In this document: positions 1 through 5,429 of the stretch, piece by piece | How positions within the stretch are numbered: position 1 is the stretch's first letter | Layout: each line of letters starts with the position of its first letter | Source of the DNA: JBGTKH01 sp041744735 | GTDB taxonomy: Bacteria > Planctomycetota > Planctomycetia > Pirellulales > Pirellulaceae | Assembly: GCA_041744735.1 (NCBI GenBank) | Contig: JBGTKH010000385.1 | Coordinates: 1-7,438 of the forward strand | DNA length: 7,438 nt | Direction of reading: 5' to 3' | The notes under the pieces: generated by a model | Databases searched by the model: none | Told to the model about the DNA's origin: nothing | What the model saw: the letters and a program-made list of their open reading frames with translations, nothing else | Position numbers and translations under genes: made by a program

Positions 1-1
1 C

Positions 2-183
2 TGACCAATGACCAATGACCAATGACCAATGACCAATGACCAATGACCAATGACCAATGACCAATGACCAATGACCAATGACAAATGACAAATGACAAAT
101 GACAAATGACAAATGACAAATGACAAATGACAAATGACCAATGACCAATGACCAATGACCAATGACCAATGACCAATGACCAA
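2..183. repeat. 26-copy heptamer tandem array (TGACCAA / TGACAAA)
   Basis: The array is a perfect 7-nt tandem repeat of 26 units with no indels. Units 1-11 (2-78) are TGACCAA, units 12-19 (79-134) are TGACAAA, and units 20-26 (135-183) are TGACCAA again. The variant copies form one uninterrupted block, which suggests that a single C-to-A change was amplified by slippage or unequal recombination. The last unit (177-183) supplies the TG of the start codon and codon 2 of the oppD-like gene. The array fills the whole visible 5' region, so no Shine-Dalgarno or promoter can be seen there. The left edge may continue outside the window, since position 1 is a C that breaks the unit. Confidence 0.97.
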
Positions 184-1177
184 GCCGCTCGTTGAGATCA
201 AAAACCTGCAAACGCACTTCTTCACCGATGAAGGTGTCGTGAAAGCCGTTGAGGACGTCTCGTTGACGATCCCCAAGGGCAAGACGCTCGGCTTGGTCGG
301 CGAATCGGGGTGCGGCAAGTCGGTGACGGCCCTGTCGCTGATCGGGCTGATCGCGTCTCCGGGCCGCGTGGTCGGCGGCTCGATCACGCTGCACGATAAC
401 GGGCACGCCGTGGATCTGACAAAGCTGCCGGAAGCCGAATTGCGCCGCATGCGCGGCGCGAAAATTTCTATGAACTTCCAAGAGCCGATGACGTCGTTGA
501 ACCCTGTGTTCACGGTCGGGGCACAAATCATGGAGGCGATTCAACTGCATCAGCACGTGGGCCGTGCGGAGGCGCGCCTCAGGGCCATCGAAAGCCTACG
601 CAAGGTGCGCGTGCCTGCGCCCGAGCAGCGCGTGAACGAATACCCGCACCAATTCTCCGGCGGCATGCGGCAGCGCGTGATGATTGCCATGGCGCTGGCC
701 TGCAACCCCAAGCTGCTGATCGCCGACGAGCCCACGACGGCACTGGACGTCACGATTCAGGCGCAGATCTTAGATTTGCTCCGCGAATTGCAGCAGGATC
801 AGGGGATGTCGATCCTGCTGATCACACACGACCTGGGCATCATCGCCGAGATGGCCGACGAAGTGGCAGTGATGTACGCATCGAAGGTCGTCGAGCGGGC
901 GCCGGTCAAAGAGCTGTTCGCCAACCCGCGGCATCCTTACACGCACGGCCTGTTCGATTCGCGGCCGCGGCCGGGCATGCACAAGCAACAGAAGCTGACC
1001 ACGATCGTGGGCATGGTCCCCAGCCCGCTACGGTTTCCGCAGGGCTGCAAGTTTCATCCGCGCTGCCCGTATTGCGAAGATCGCTGCCGCCAGGAAGAGC
1101 CTGTGTTGCGAAATTTGGATCCGGAACATTTAGTACGCTGCCATTTTGCGGAAGAGATTCAGTACGAGAAGAAGTAG
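176..1177 (+). CDS. oppD: Oligopeptide/dipeptide ABC transporter ATP-binding protein (OppD/DppD-like)
   Basis: This is one of the two ATPase subunits that drive a cytoplasmic-membrane peptide importer (333 aa, normal for the family). All ABC ATPase motifs are intact: Walker A GESGCGKS (42-49), Q-loop Q102, signature FSGGMRQ (160-166), Walker B LLIADE (180-185) and the switch histidine H218. The C-terminal oligopeptide/dipeptide (oligo_HPY-type) extension begins near HPYTHGLF (253-260) and ends in a cysteine cluster: C291, C297, C300, C304 and C322. ATG at 176 is chosen because an in-frame TGA lies at 170-172 and the N-terminus MTKPLVEIKN fits the family. The start codon is built from the last repeat unit, and no ribosome binding site is visible. 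The oppF-like gene follows after 22 nt, so the two are probably co-transcribed. The substrate could be oligopeptides, dipeptides or nickel, and the ATPase alone cannot decide this. Confidence 0.93.
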   Translation: MTKPLVEIKNLQTHFFTDEGVVKAVEDVSLTIPKGKTLGLVGESGCGKSVTALSLIGLIASPGRVVGGSITLHDNGHAVDLTKLPEAELRRMRGAKISMNFQEPMTSLNPVFTVGAQIMEAIQLHQHVGRAEARLRAIESLRKVRVPAPEQRVNEYPHQFSGGMRQRVMIAMALACNPKLLIADEPTTALDVTIQAQILDLLRELQQDQGMSILLITHDLGIIAEMADEVAVMYASKVVERAPVKELFANPRHPYTHGLFDSRPRPGMHKQQKLTTIVGMVPSPLRFPQGCKFHPRCPYCEDRCRQEEPVLRNLDPEHLVRCHFAEEIQYEKK

Positions 1178-1199
1178 CGTCACCAAACCGCGACCATAG

Positions 1200-2228
1200 A
1201 TGACGATGAACAACGTTTTGCTCGACGTGAAAAACCTGAAGAAATACTTTCCCGTGCGCCGCGGCTTGTTTCAGCGCGCAGTCGGGCATGTTAAGGCCGT
1301 CGATGATGTGACGTTTCAGATCGACGAGGGAGACACGCTCGGCTTGGTGGGCGAGAGCGGCTGCGGCAAAACCACCGTCGGACGAACGCTGCTGCGGCTG
1401 TACGAACCGACCGCCGGCACGATTACCTTCGACGGCAATGCGGTCAACGAACTCGAAGGAGCCCAATTGCGGACGCTGCGCCGCGACATGCAGATCGTGT
1501 TCCAAGATCCGTTCAGCTCGCTCAACCCGCGTATGACGATCAAAGGCATCGTCGAAGAAGGCTTGCTCGTGCACCGCGTTGGCAATAAGCAGGAGCGACT
1601 CGATCGCGTGCGGCAGGTGCTGGAGCGAGTAGGCCTCGATCCGAGCTACATCAATCGTTACCCACACGAATTCTCCGGCGGGCAGCGGCAGCGGATTAGT
1701 ATCGCGCGGGCGTTGGCTCTGAATCCGCGGTTCATGGTGCTCGACGAGCCGATCTCCGCACTGGACGTGTCGATCCAATCGCAGATCATCAATTTGCTGA
1801 ACGAATTGAAAGACGAATTTGAACTAACGTATCTGTTCATCTCGCACGATCTTTCGGTTGTTGAATACATTTCTGATCACGTGGCTGTGATGTATTTGGG
1901 CGAGCTTGTCGAGACGGCCACCAGCGAGCAGCTTTACAAAAACCCACTGCACCCGTACACCAAAGCGCTGCTCTCGTCGATTCCGTCGCTCGATCCGACG
2001 TCCAAGCGCGAGCGCATCGTGCTGGAAGGCGACGTCCCCAGCCCCATCAATCCACCCTCCGGCTGCCGGTTCCATCCGCGTTGCCCTGTCGCGATGGACA
2101 TCTGCCAGCGCATTTCCCCCAAGCCGCTCGACGTCGACGGCCACGTCGTCCGCTGCCACGCGGTCGAGAAGGAACTGGGAATCTTTGTCAGTTCCGATGA
2201 ATTGGCTGCGACGGCGCCGTCAACGTAG
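1200..2228 (+). CDS. oppF: Oligopeptide/dipeptide ABC transporter ATP-binding protein (OppF/DppF-like)
   Basis: This is the second ATPase subunit of the same peptide importer (342 aa). It has Walker A GESGCGKT (51-58), Q102 in the Q-loop IVFQDPFSSLNP, signature FSGGQRQ (158-164), Walker B FMVLDE (178-183) and H216. The N-terminal segment KKYFPVRRGLFQR (14-26), in which the ABC domain is preceded by a short PVRRG stretch, is typical of OppF/DppF rather than OppD. The C-terminal extension carries C289, C295, C302 and C319 in the same C-x5-C-x6-C...C spacing as its partner. ATG at 1200 and ATG at 1206 are both possible starts, and neither has a Shine-Dalgarno. A palindromic repeat begins two bases before the TAG stop and overlaps it. 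No later opp gene follows, so this is probably the last gene of the operon. Confidence 0.93.
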   Translation: MTMNNVLLDVKNLKKYFPVRRGLFQRAVGHVKAVDDVTFQIDEGDTLGLVGESGCGKTTVGRTLLRLYEPTAGTITFDGNAVNELEGAQLRTLRRDMQIVFQDPFSSLNPRMTIKGIVEEGLLVHRVGNKQERLDRVRQVLERVGLDPSYINRYPHEFSGGQRQRISIARALALNPRFMVLDEPISALDVSIQSQIINLLNELKDEFELTYLFISHDLSVVEYISDHVAVMYLGELVETATSEQLYKNPLHPYTKALLSSIPSLDPTSKRERIVLEGDVPSPINPPSGCRFHPRCPVAMDICQRISPKPLDVDGHVVRCHAVEKELGIFVSSDELAATAPST

Positions 2229-2250
2229 CCGAAGTCGTGAGACTTCGGTT
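2224..2250 (+). repeat. REP-like palindromic element, forward copy; possible terminator
   Basis: The hairpin has stem CCGAAGTC (2229-2236), loop GTGA (2237-2240) and stem GACTTCGG (2241-2248). It is followed by TTTTCT (2249-2254) and preceded directly by GTAG (2225-2228). A GTAG-type tetranucleotide at the 5' foot of a hairpin is the hallmark of REP elements processed by REP-associated transposases. The stem plus short T-run could also terminate oppDF transcription. The element includes the TAG stop codon of the oppF-like gene. The loop is a GNRA-type tetraloop when transcribed from this strand. Confidence 0.75.
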
Positions 2251-2273
2251 TTCTGGTCGCGTCCACACTAACT

Positions 2274-2300
2274 AACCGAACTCTCACGAGTTCGGCTACG
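2274..2300 (-). repeat. REP-like palindromic element, inverted copy (BIME partner)
   Basis: The hairpin has stem CCGAACTC (2276-2283), loop TCAC (2284-2287) and stem GAGTTCGG (2288-2295), followed by CTAC (2296-2299). Read on the minus strand, it matches the 2224-2250 element at 25 of 27 positions. The two differences are the two halves of one stem base pair, so pairing is preserved. The two copies face each other across 23 nt, which is the arrangement of a bacterial interspersed mosaic element. Confidence 0.78.
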
Positions 2301-2324
2301 AGAAAACTGCGAGTGTTGTCATAC

Positions 2325-2353
2325 TTAGCATGGCCACGCAAGCTTGTTACAAT
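2325..2353 (+). promoter_or_regulatory. Candidate sigma70 promoter for the Uma2 gene (extended -10)
   Basis: The -35 element TTAGCA (2325-2330, 4/6 to consensus) is followed by a 17-nt spacer and the -10 element TACAAT (2348-2353, 5/6). The -10 is preceded by TGT (2345-2347), which makes it an extended -10. Transcription would start near 2360, about 28 nt before the ATG at 2388. This placement argues against the longer open frame that reaches back to a GTG at 2313. Confidence 0.55.
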
Positions 2354-2374
2354 GCACAGAGCGATCTACAAGCC

Positions 2375-2380
2375 GAGGAA
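2375..2380 (+). promoter_or_regulatory. Ribosome binding site of the Uma2 gene
   Basis: GAGGAA lies 7 nt before the ATG at 2388 and decides the start. It is one of only two convincing Shine-Dalgarno sites in the window. Confidence 0.6.
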
Positions 2381-2387
2381 TCAAAGC

Positions 2388-3068
2388 ATGAACGACGTAT
2401 CCGACAACACTGCGACGACTTTTCAGCCGGTGGCAGCGTCAACGCTCTGTGGCGAACAGCGCATTGTGTTGGACGGCATTTCATGGAACACTTACGAAAC
2501 GCTGTTGGATGAAATTCAGAACGGCGGTGTTCGCTTGGCCTACGATCACGGGAGATTGGAGATCATGTCGCCGTCTCTGCCGCATGAAAAGTACAAGCGG
2601 CTTTTGGGCCGCATGATAGAGATTCTGGCCGAGGAGTTGGACTTGCCGATTAACAGCGGCGGATCGACCACCTTCCGCCGTGAGGAACTGTTGTGTGGCA
2701 TTGAACCTGACGAGTGCTATTGGCTGCTTCACGCATCGGACGTCGCGCACAACGACACGATCGACCTGTCTGTCGATCCTCCGCCCGATTTGGCCATCGA
2801 GGTGGACATCACTTCCAGTTCGTTGGACAAAATGGTGATTTGTGCGGCGCTGCAAATTCCCGAGGTGTGGCGTTTTGACGGTCGAGATCTGCACGTCCAG
2901 CAGCTTCAGCGTGACGGCACGTACCTGCCGGTCAGCGCCAGCCCAAGTTTTCCGAACGTACCTCTCGACACATTAGCCGAGTATTTAGCATTGCGAAGCC
3001 GGATCGATGAACGACAGTGGGTTAAAGAGTTTCGCCAGTGGGTGCGAGATGAATTTGTTTCGGAATAG
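2388..3068 (+). CDS. Uma2 family endonuclease (DUF820, PD-(D/E)XK fold)
   Basis: This is a predicted restriction-endonuclease-fold protein of the Uma2/DUF820 family (226 aa). The family is common in cyanobacteria and planctomycetes, and its biological role is unsettled. The family landmarks are in order: the GRLEIMSPSLPHE segment (55-67), the GGSTTFRRE segment (91-99), EPDECYW (106-112), PDLAIEVD (133-140) with D134 and E138 as likely metal ligands, K148 in SSLDKM, and PEVWRFDG (158-165). The nuclease core looks complete. ATG at 2388 is chosen because GAGGAA (2375-2380) lies 7 nt upstream and a promoter lies just before it. Starts at GTG 2313 and ATG 2352 would fall upstream of or inside that promoter. 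The MoxR-like gene begins 23 nt after the stop, so read-through co-transcription is possible. No partner gene suggests a specific substrate. Confidence 0.88.
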   Translation: MNDVSDNTATTFQPVAASTLCGEQRIVLDGISWNTYETLLDEIQNGGVRLAYDHGRLEIMSPSLPHEKYKRLLGRMIEILAEELDLPINSGGSTTFRREELLCGIEPDECYWLLHASDVAHNDTIDLSVDPPPDLAIEVDITSSSLDKMVICAALQIPEVWRFDGRDLHVQQLQRDGTYLPVSASPSFPNVPLDTLAEYLALRSRIDERQWVKEFRQWVRDEFVSE

Positions 3069-3091
3069 TCCTTTAAAGTGCATCCGACATC

Positions 3092-4057
3092 ATGCGTGAT
3101 CACATAGACATCCAAGGCGTCCGTCTGCAGCTTAGCCATCCGCATGACGCGGTTGGCGAGTGGATTGGGCAGCACGAGATTTTGAAGCAACTGTTGGCCT
3201 GTTGGTTGGTGGTCAGCGACGGGGATTTGCCGCTCACGCCGCGGCTTATCGGCACGCCGGGAATCGGGAAGACGGCGCTGGGGATGGCTGGGGCGCGGAT
3301 GCGGAAGCAGGAACTGTACATTTATCAGTGTACAGCGGACACGCGGCCCGAGGATTTGTTGGTGACTCCGGTGCTGGCCGAAAGCGGCAAGATTTCTTAT
3401 CACGCTTCGCAGGTGGTCACCGCCATGCTTCGCGGCGGCGTCTGTTTGCTGGACGAAGGCAATCGGATGAACGAGAAGTCGTGGGCCAGTCTCGCGCCGC
3501 TGCTTGATCATCGCCGCTATGTCGAATCGATCATCGCCGGCATCACCATCCCCGCGCATTGCGACTTCCGCTGTGCGGTGACGATGAATCAGGATGAATC
3601 CACGTACGAAATCCCGGATTACATCCTCAGCCGTTTGCAGCCGACGCTACAGCTCGGCTTTCCCAGCCGCCACGACGAGATGGCCATCTTGCAATACCAC
3701 TTGCCGTTCGCCGAGATGGACATGCTGGCCATGACGGTCGAGTTTTTGCAGCAGTCGCACGAGTTGAACCTGGACTTCTCGCCGCGCGACGGCATTAACA
3801 TGCTGCGGTACGCCATCAAGCGGCTGGCTCAGGCGGCCGATCATCCGCTGAGCAAAGATGAAGCGTGGCGCGAATCGCTCGAGCGTTGCCTGGGCGAAGA
3901 GGCTCTCGACTTGGAAGCGCTGGCCGAACGCCGTAGCGGTACGCTCGGCGGCGACGCCGTGCCGCTGGGACTCGGCGATTTCTTCTTCGCCCCCGACGAT
4001 CCCCTGCACCCCGACCGCGGCGATGAAGATGATGACGACGATGAGGTGCTGTTTTGA
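3092..4057 (+). CDS. MoxR-type AAA+ ATPase
   Basis: This is an AAA+ ATPase of the MoxR-like group (321 aa). Such proteins remodel or activate client proteins, often together with VWA-domain partners. Visible elements are Walker A GTPGIGKT (54-61), the segment TRPEDLLVTPV (84-94) where MoxR proteins have their DLLG-type motif, Walker B GVCLLDE (116-122), the following GNRMNEKSWASL (123-134) typical of MoxR, sensor-1 N166 in CAVTMNQDE, and the arginine-finger candidate R181 in ILSRLQP. A lid domain follows. The C-terminus is a strongly acidic tail (308-318, mostly Asp/Glu). The start ATG at 3092 has no Shine-Dalgarno, but the N-terminus IDIQGVRLQLSHP flows into the AAA domain as expected. No VWA gene is in the window. 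The client may be the 629-aa protein downstream, which is inference from position only. Confidence 0.88.
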   Translation: MRDHIDIQGVRLQLSHPHDAVGEWIGQHEILKQLLACWLVVSDGDLPLTPRLIGTPGIGKTALGMAGARMRKQELYIYQCTADTRPEDLLVTPVLAESGKISYHASQVVTAMLRGGVCLLDEGNRMNEKSWASLAPLLDHRRYVESIIAGITIPAHCDFRCAVTMNQDESTYEIPDYILSRLQPTLQLGFPSRHDEMAILQYHLPFAEMDMLAMTVEFLQQSHELNLDFSPRDGINMLRYAIKRLAQAADHPLSKDEAWRESLERCLGEEALDLEALAERRSGTLGGDAVPLGLGDFFFAPDDPLHPDRGDEDDDDDEVLF

Positions 4058-4092
4058 GGGTGCAGGGTTCGGTGTTCTGGGTTAAGGGGTTA
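4058..4092. repeat. Degenerate heptamer repeat after the MoxR stop codon
   Basis: Five 7-nt units follow the TGA of the MoxR-type gene with no gap: GGGTGCA, GGGTTCG, GTGTTCT, GGGTTAA and GGGGTTA. They share a GGGTTnn core but are not identical. The period equals that of the array at 2-183, although the unit sequence differs. Nothing else is visible between here and the HAD start at 4129 except AT-richer sequence (4093-4128) with no clear promoter. Confidence 0.55.
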
Positions 4093-4128
4093 GAACTTTC
4101 AAACATTTCGTTCTACCTGAATTTGCAA

Positions 4129-4986
4129 ATGAGCGCACCGCAGAACGTGATTGCCGTCGTCTTTGATTTTGACGACACACTGACGGACGACTCGACCACA
4201 AAACTTCTGGAATCCCGCGGTATCGACACCGCGAAGTTTTGGAAGAAAGAAGCTGCTGCCTTGCTGGCTGACGGCTGGGATCCGACGTTGGCGTACTTGA
4301 AGTTGATCTTGGATCGAGTTGGTCCAAGCAAGTCCTTTAAGAGGCTGACGAATTCGCAGTTAAGAGAATTCGGAAGCACACTGAAGATATACAAAGGCGT
4401 GCCGAAATTATTCACCGACCTGCGGGCAATTGCCATCGAACACAAGCTGTCGAATCCGGTCGTTGAGTTTTACGTAATCAGCGGTGGCCTAGAGGAAATA
4501 ATTCGCGGGTCAAGAATTGCCAAGCATTTCACAGGAATCTGGGGCAATTGTTTGTGGGAAGACCCGGCAGTAGGCTACGTGACGCACATCAAGAACCTTG
4601 TTTCCTTTACCGAGAAGACGAAACATCTTTTTGAAATCAACAAGGGGCTCGTAGAAAAAACGCGTCAGGAGCATTACGCTGTTAACGAGCTAGTCGAAAA
4701 AAGCGCTCGCCGCGTGCCATTTCAAAACATGATTTACGTTGGCGATGGGTTGACGGACGTGCCATGCTTTTCATTGATCGAATCAAATGGCGGGACGCCG
4801 TTTGGCGTCTTCGATCCCAAGAAAGATGGCTCGCCGAAAAAAGCGTACGAGACGTTGGTCGCTACGAAACGCACGACGTCAACGAACTCGCCGCACTATG
4901 GCAAGACTGACGACCTCGGATCTTTGCTTCGAGCAGCCGTCAAGCAGATTTGCCTTCGTTTGGACGTTGAGTCCCGGACGGCTTAG
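4129..4986 (+). CDS. HAD-superfamily hydrolase (phosphoserine-phosphatase-like)
   Basis: This is a predicted soluble phosphatase of the haloacid dehalogenase superfamily (285 aa). Motif I is DFDDTLTD (13-20) with the nucleophile D13 and acid/base D15. Motif II is VISGG (116-120) with S118. The motif III lysine is probably K163 in FTEKT, and motif IV is VGDGLTD (204-210) with D206 and D210. The large insert between motifs I and II (about 20-115) is the C1-type cap position seen in phosphoserine-phosphatase-like members. All catalytic residues are present, and the substrate cannot be told. ATG at 4129 is chosen because it places the usual short lead before motif I; the open frame reaches back to a TTG at 4054 through the repeat. 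No Shine-Dalgarno is visible. Hand counts of four sampled 60-nt lines give about 42-52% GC, against 55-72% in three sampled lines from the flanking genes, so recent acquisition is possible. Its last 47 nt overlap a gene on the other strand. Confidence 0.85.
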   Translation: MSAPQNVIAVVFDFDDTLTDDSTTKLLESRGIDTAKFWKKEAAALLADGWDPTLAYLKLILDRVGPSKSFKRLTNSQLREFGSTLKIYKGVPKLFTDLRAIAIEHKLSNPVVEFYVISGGLEEIIRGSRIAKHFTGIWGNCLWEDPAVGYVTHIKNLVSFTEKTKHLFEINKGLVEKTRQEHYAVNELVEKSARRVPFQNMIYVGDGLTDVPCFSLIESNGGTPFGVFDPKKDGSPKKAYETLVATKRTTSTNSPHYGKTDDLGSLLRAAVKQICLRLDVESRTA

Positions 4987-5107
4987 CCTGCTTAGCTTCG
5001 CTACGGGCAACTGCCGCTGTGTAGTTTGCCACAATTCTGCTTGTGGATTTCATACCGGCATTGACCATCTGGGCAATCGTCAGCTTTTTGACCGGCTTGT
5101 TCGACAT
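4940..5107 (-). CDS. Small basic protein of unknown function (55 aa)
   Basis: I do not recognise this protein. Reading the minus strand from the ATG at 5107-5105 gives MSNKPVKKLTIAQMVNAG and on to a TGA at 4942-4940, 55 codons in all. The best evidence is GGAGG (minus strand, 5117-5113) exactly 5 nt before the ATG, a near-ideal Shine-Dalgarno in a window where most genes have none. The protein has ten Lys/Arg against two Glu and no Asp (net charge about +8). It has no membrane segment or signal peptide. Its C-terminal third is Ala/Lys/Ser-rich and probably disordered. A 9-nt DNA repeat around 4981-4996 encodes the repeated EAK/QAK near residues 37-42. The gene runs convergent to the HAD gene and overlaps its 3' end by 47 nt. 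It could be a small nucleic-acid-binding or regulatory protein, which is inference from charge only. Confidence 0.6.
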   Translation of the reverse strand: MSNKPVKKLTIAQMVNAGMKSTSRIVANYTAAVARSEAKQAKPSGTQRPNEGKSA

Positions 5108-5112
5108 GGCAA

Positions 5113-5117
5113 CCTCC
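5113..5117 (-). promoter_or_regulatory. Ribosome binding site of the 55-aa minus-strand gene
   Basis: GGAGG is read on the minus strand with a 5-nt spacer to the ATG at 5107. It lies inside the 10-bp palindrome CTCCATGGAG (5114-5123), apart from one base. Confidence 0.6.
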
Positions 5118-5135
5118 ATGGAGAAGTGACATCCA

Positions 5136-5175
5136 TTGACGCGGGAGGTTACTTGAAAGACCTATCTCGCGTCAA
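5136..5175. repeat. Inverted repeat, possible operator or 5'-leader hairpin
   Basis: TTGACGCG (5136-5143) is mirrored by CGCGTCAA (5168-5175). A nested pair, AGGT (5146-5149) and ACCT (5160-5163), gives a 10-nt inner loop. The element lies 29 nt upstream of the 55-aa gene on the minus strand, so it may be an operator or a structured leader for that gene. Each arm contains TTGACG, close to a -35 element, but no matching -10 is found at 16-18 nt on either strand. Confidence 0.5.
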
Positions 5176-5259
5176 GTGTGCACAATTCTACATAAAGCCT
5201 GCTGGATGCGGCTATCCCCCTACTTGTTTCCTCAATCCCCATTTCCACGGGCTCCCTTG

Positions 5260-5323
5260 AGTCGCTCGGCATTCTGCTTGATTTCCCGCTCGATGGCATG
5301 GGATTGACGTCGGCCGAGCGACT
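5260..5323. repeat. 11-bp inverted repeat with 42-nt spacer
   Basis: AGTCGCTCGGC (5260-5270) and GCCGAGCGACT (5313-5323) are perfect reverse complements. The arms could form a stem in RNA or mark a binding site. No T-run follows either arm, so an intrinsic terminator is unlikely. The spacer contains the alternative ATG at 5298. Confidence 0.6.
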
Positions 5324-5355
5324 AGCAGCCGGTAGTGGCACTGGGGATTCGACGA

Positions 5356-5361
5356 TACAAT
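5356..5361 (+). promoter_or_regulatory. Candidate -10 element of the 629-aa gene
   Basis: TACAAT matches the -10 consensus at 5 of 6 bases and is identical to the -10 proposed for the Uma2 gene. The region 16-18 nt upstream has no good -35 (TAGTGG at 17 nt). If used, transcription would start near 5368 and leave a leader of about 60 nt before the ATG at 5430. Confidence 0.35.
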
Positions 5362-5429
5362 CGGTTGCAATCGGCCGGCAACACCGTGCATTACCAGTTC
5401 CAAGTCTTCCCATCGTCCATTACGACGAC

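Larger units (their letters stand above)
5108..5429. other. Intergenic region between the divergent 55-aa and 629-aa genes
   Basis: These 322 nt separate two divergently transcribed genes and should hold both promoters. They contain the Shine-Dalgarno of the 55-aa gene, the inverted repeat 5136-5175, a longer-spaced inverted repeat at 5260-5323, and a -10-like TACAAT at 5356-5361. A short hairpin, GTTGC (5364-5368) and GCAAC (5378-5382), lies in the presumed leader of the 629-aa gene. An in-frame ATG at 5298 exists, but I take this stretch as non-coding. I see no RNA gene here. Confidence 0.6.

Noticed and set aside
2..183. CRISPR array
   Set aside because: The units are 7 nt long and directly tandem, with no spacers and no cas genes.
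906..1778. A 290-codon open frame on the minus strand across the oppD/oppF junction
   Set aside because: It lies opposite two well-supported ABC ATPase genes. Its translation shows no recognisable motif, and long antisense frames are expected in GC-rich coding DNA.
2906..3559. A 217-codon minus-strand frame across the Uma2/MoxR junction
   Set aside because: It is antisense to the catalytic parts of both genes and has no ribosome binding site or recognisable domain.
4981..5004. Sequence near the HAD stop codon whose reverse complement contains CGTAGCGAAGC, reminiscent of the REP element
   Set aside because: It has no second stem arm or loop of the right form. The local repeat is better explained as the EAK/QAK codons of the minus-strand 55-aa gene.
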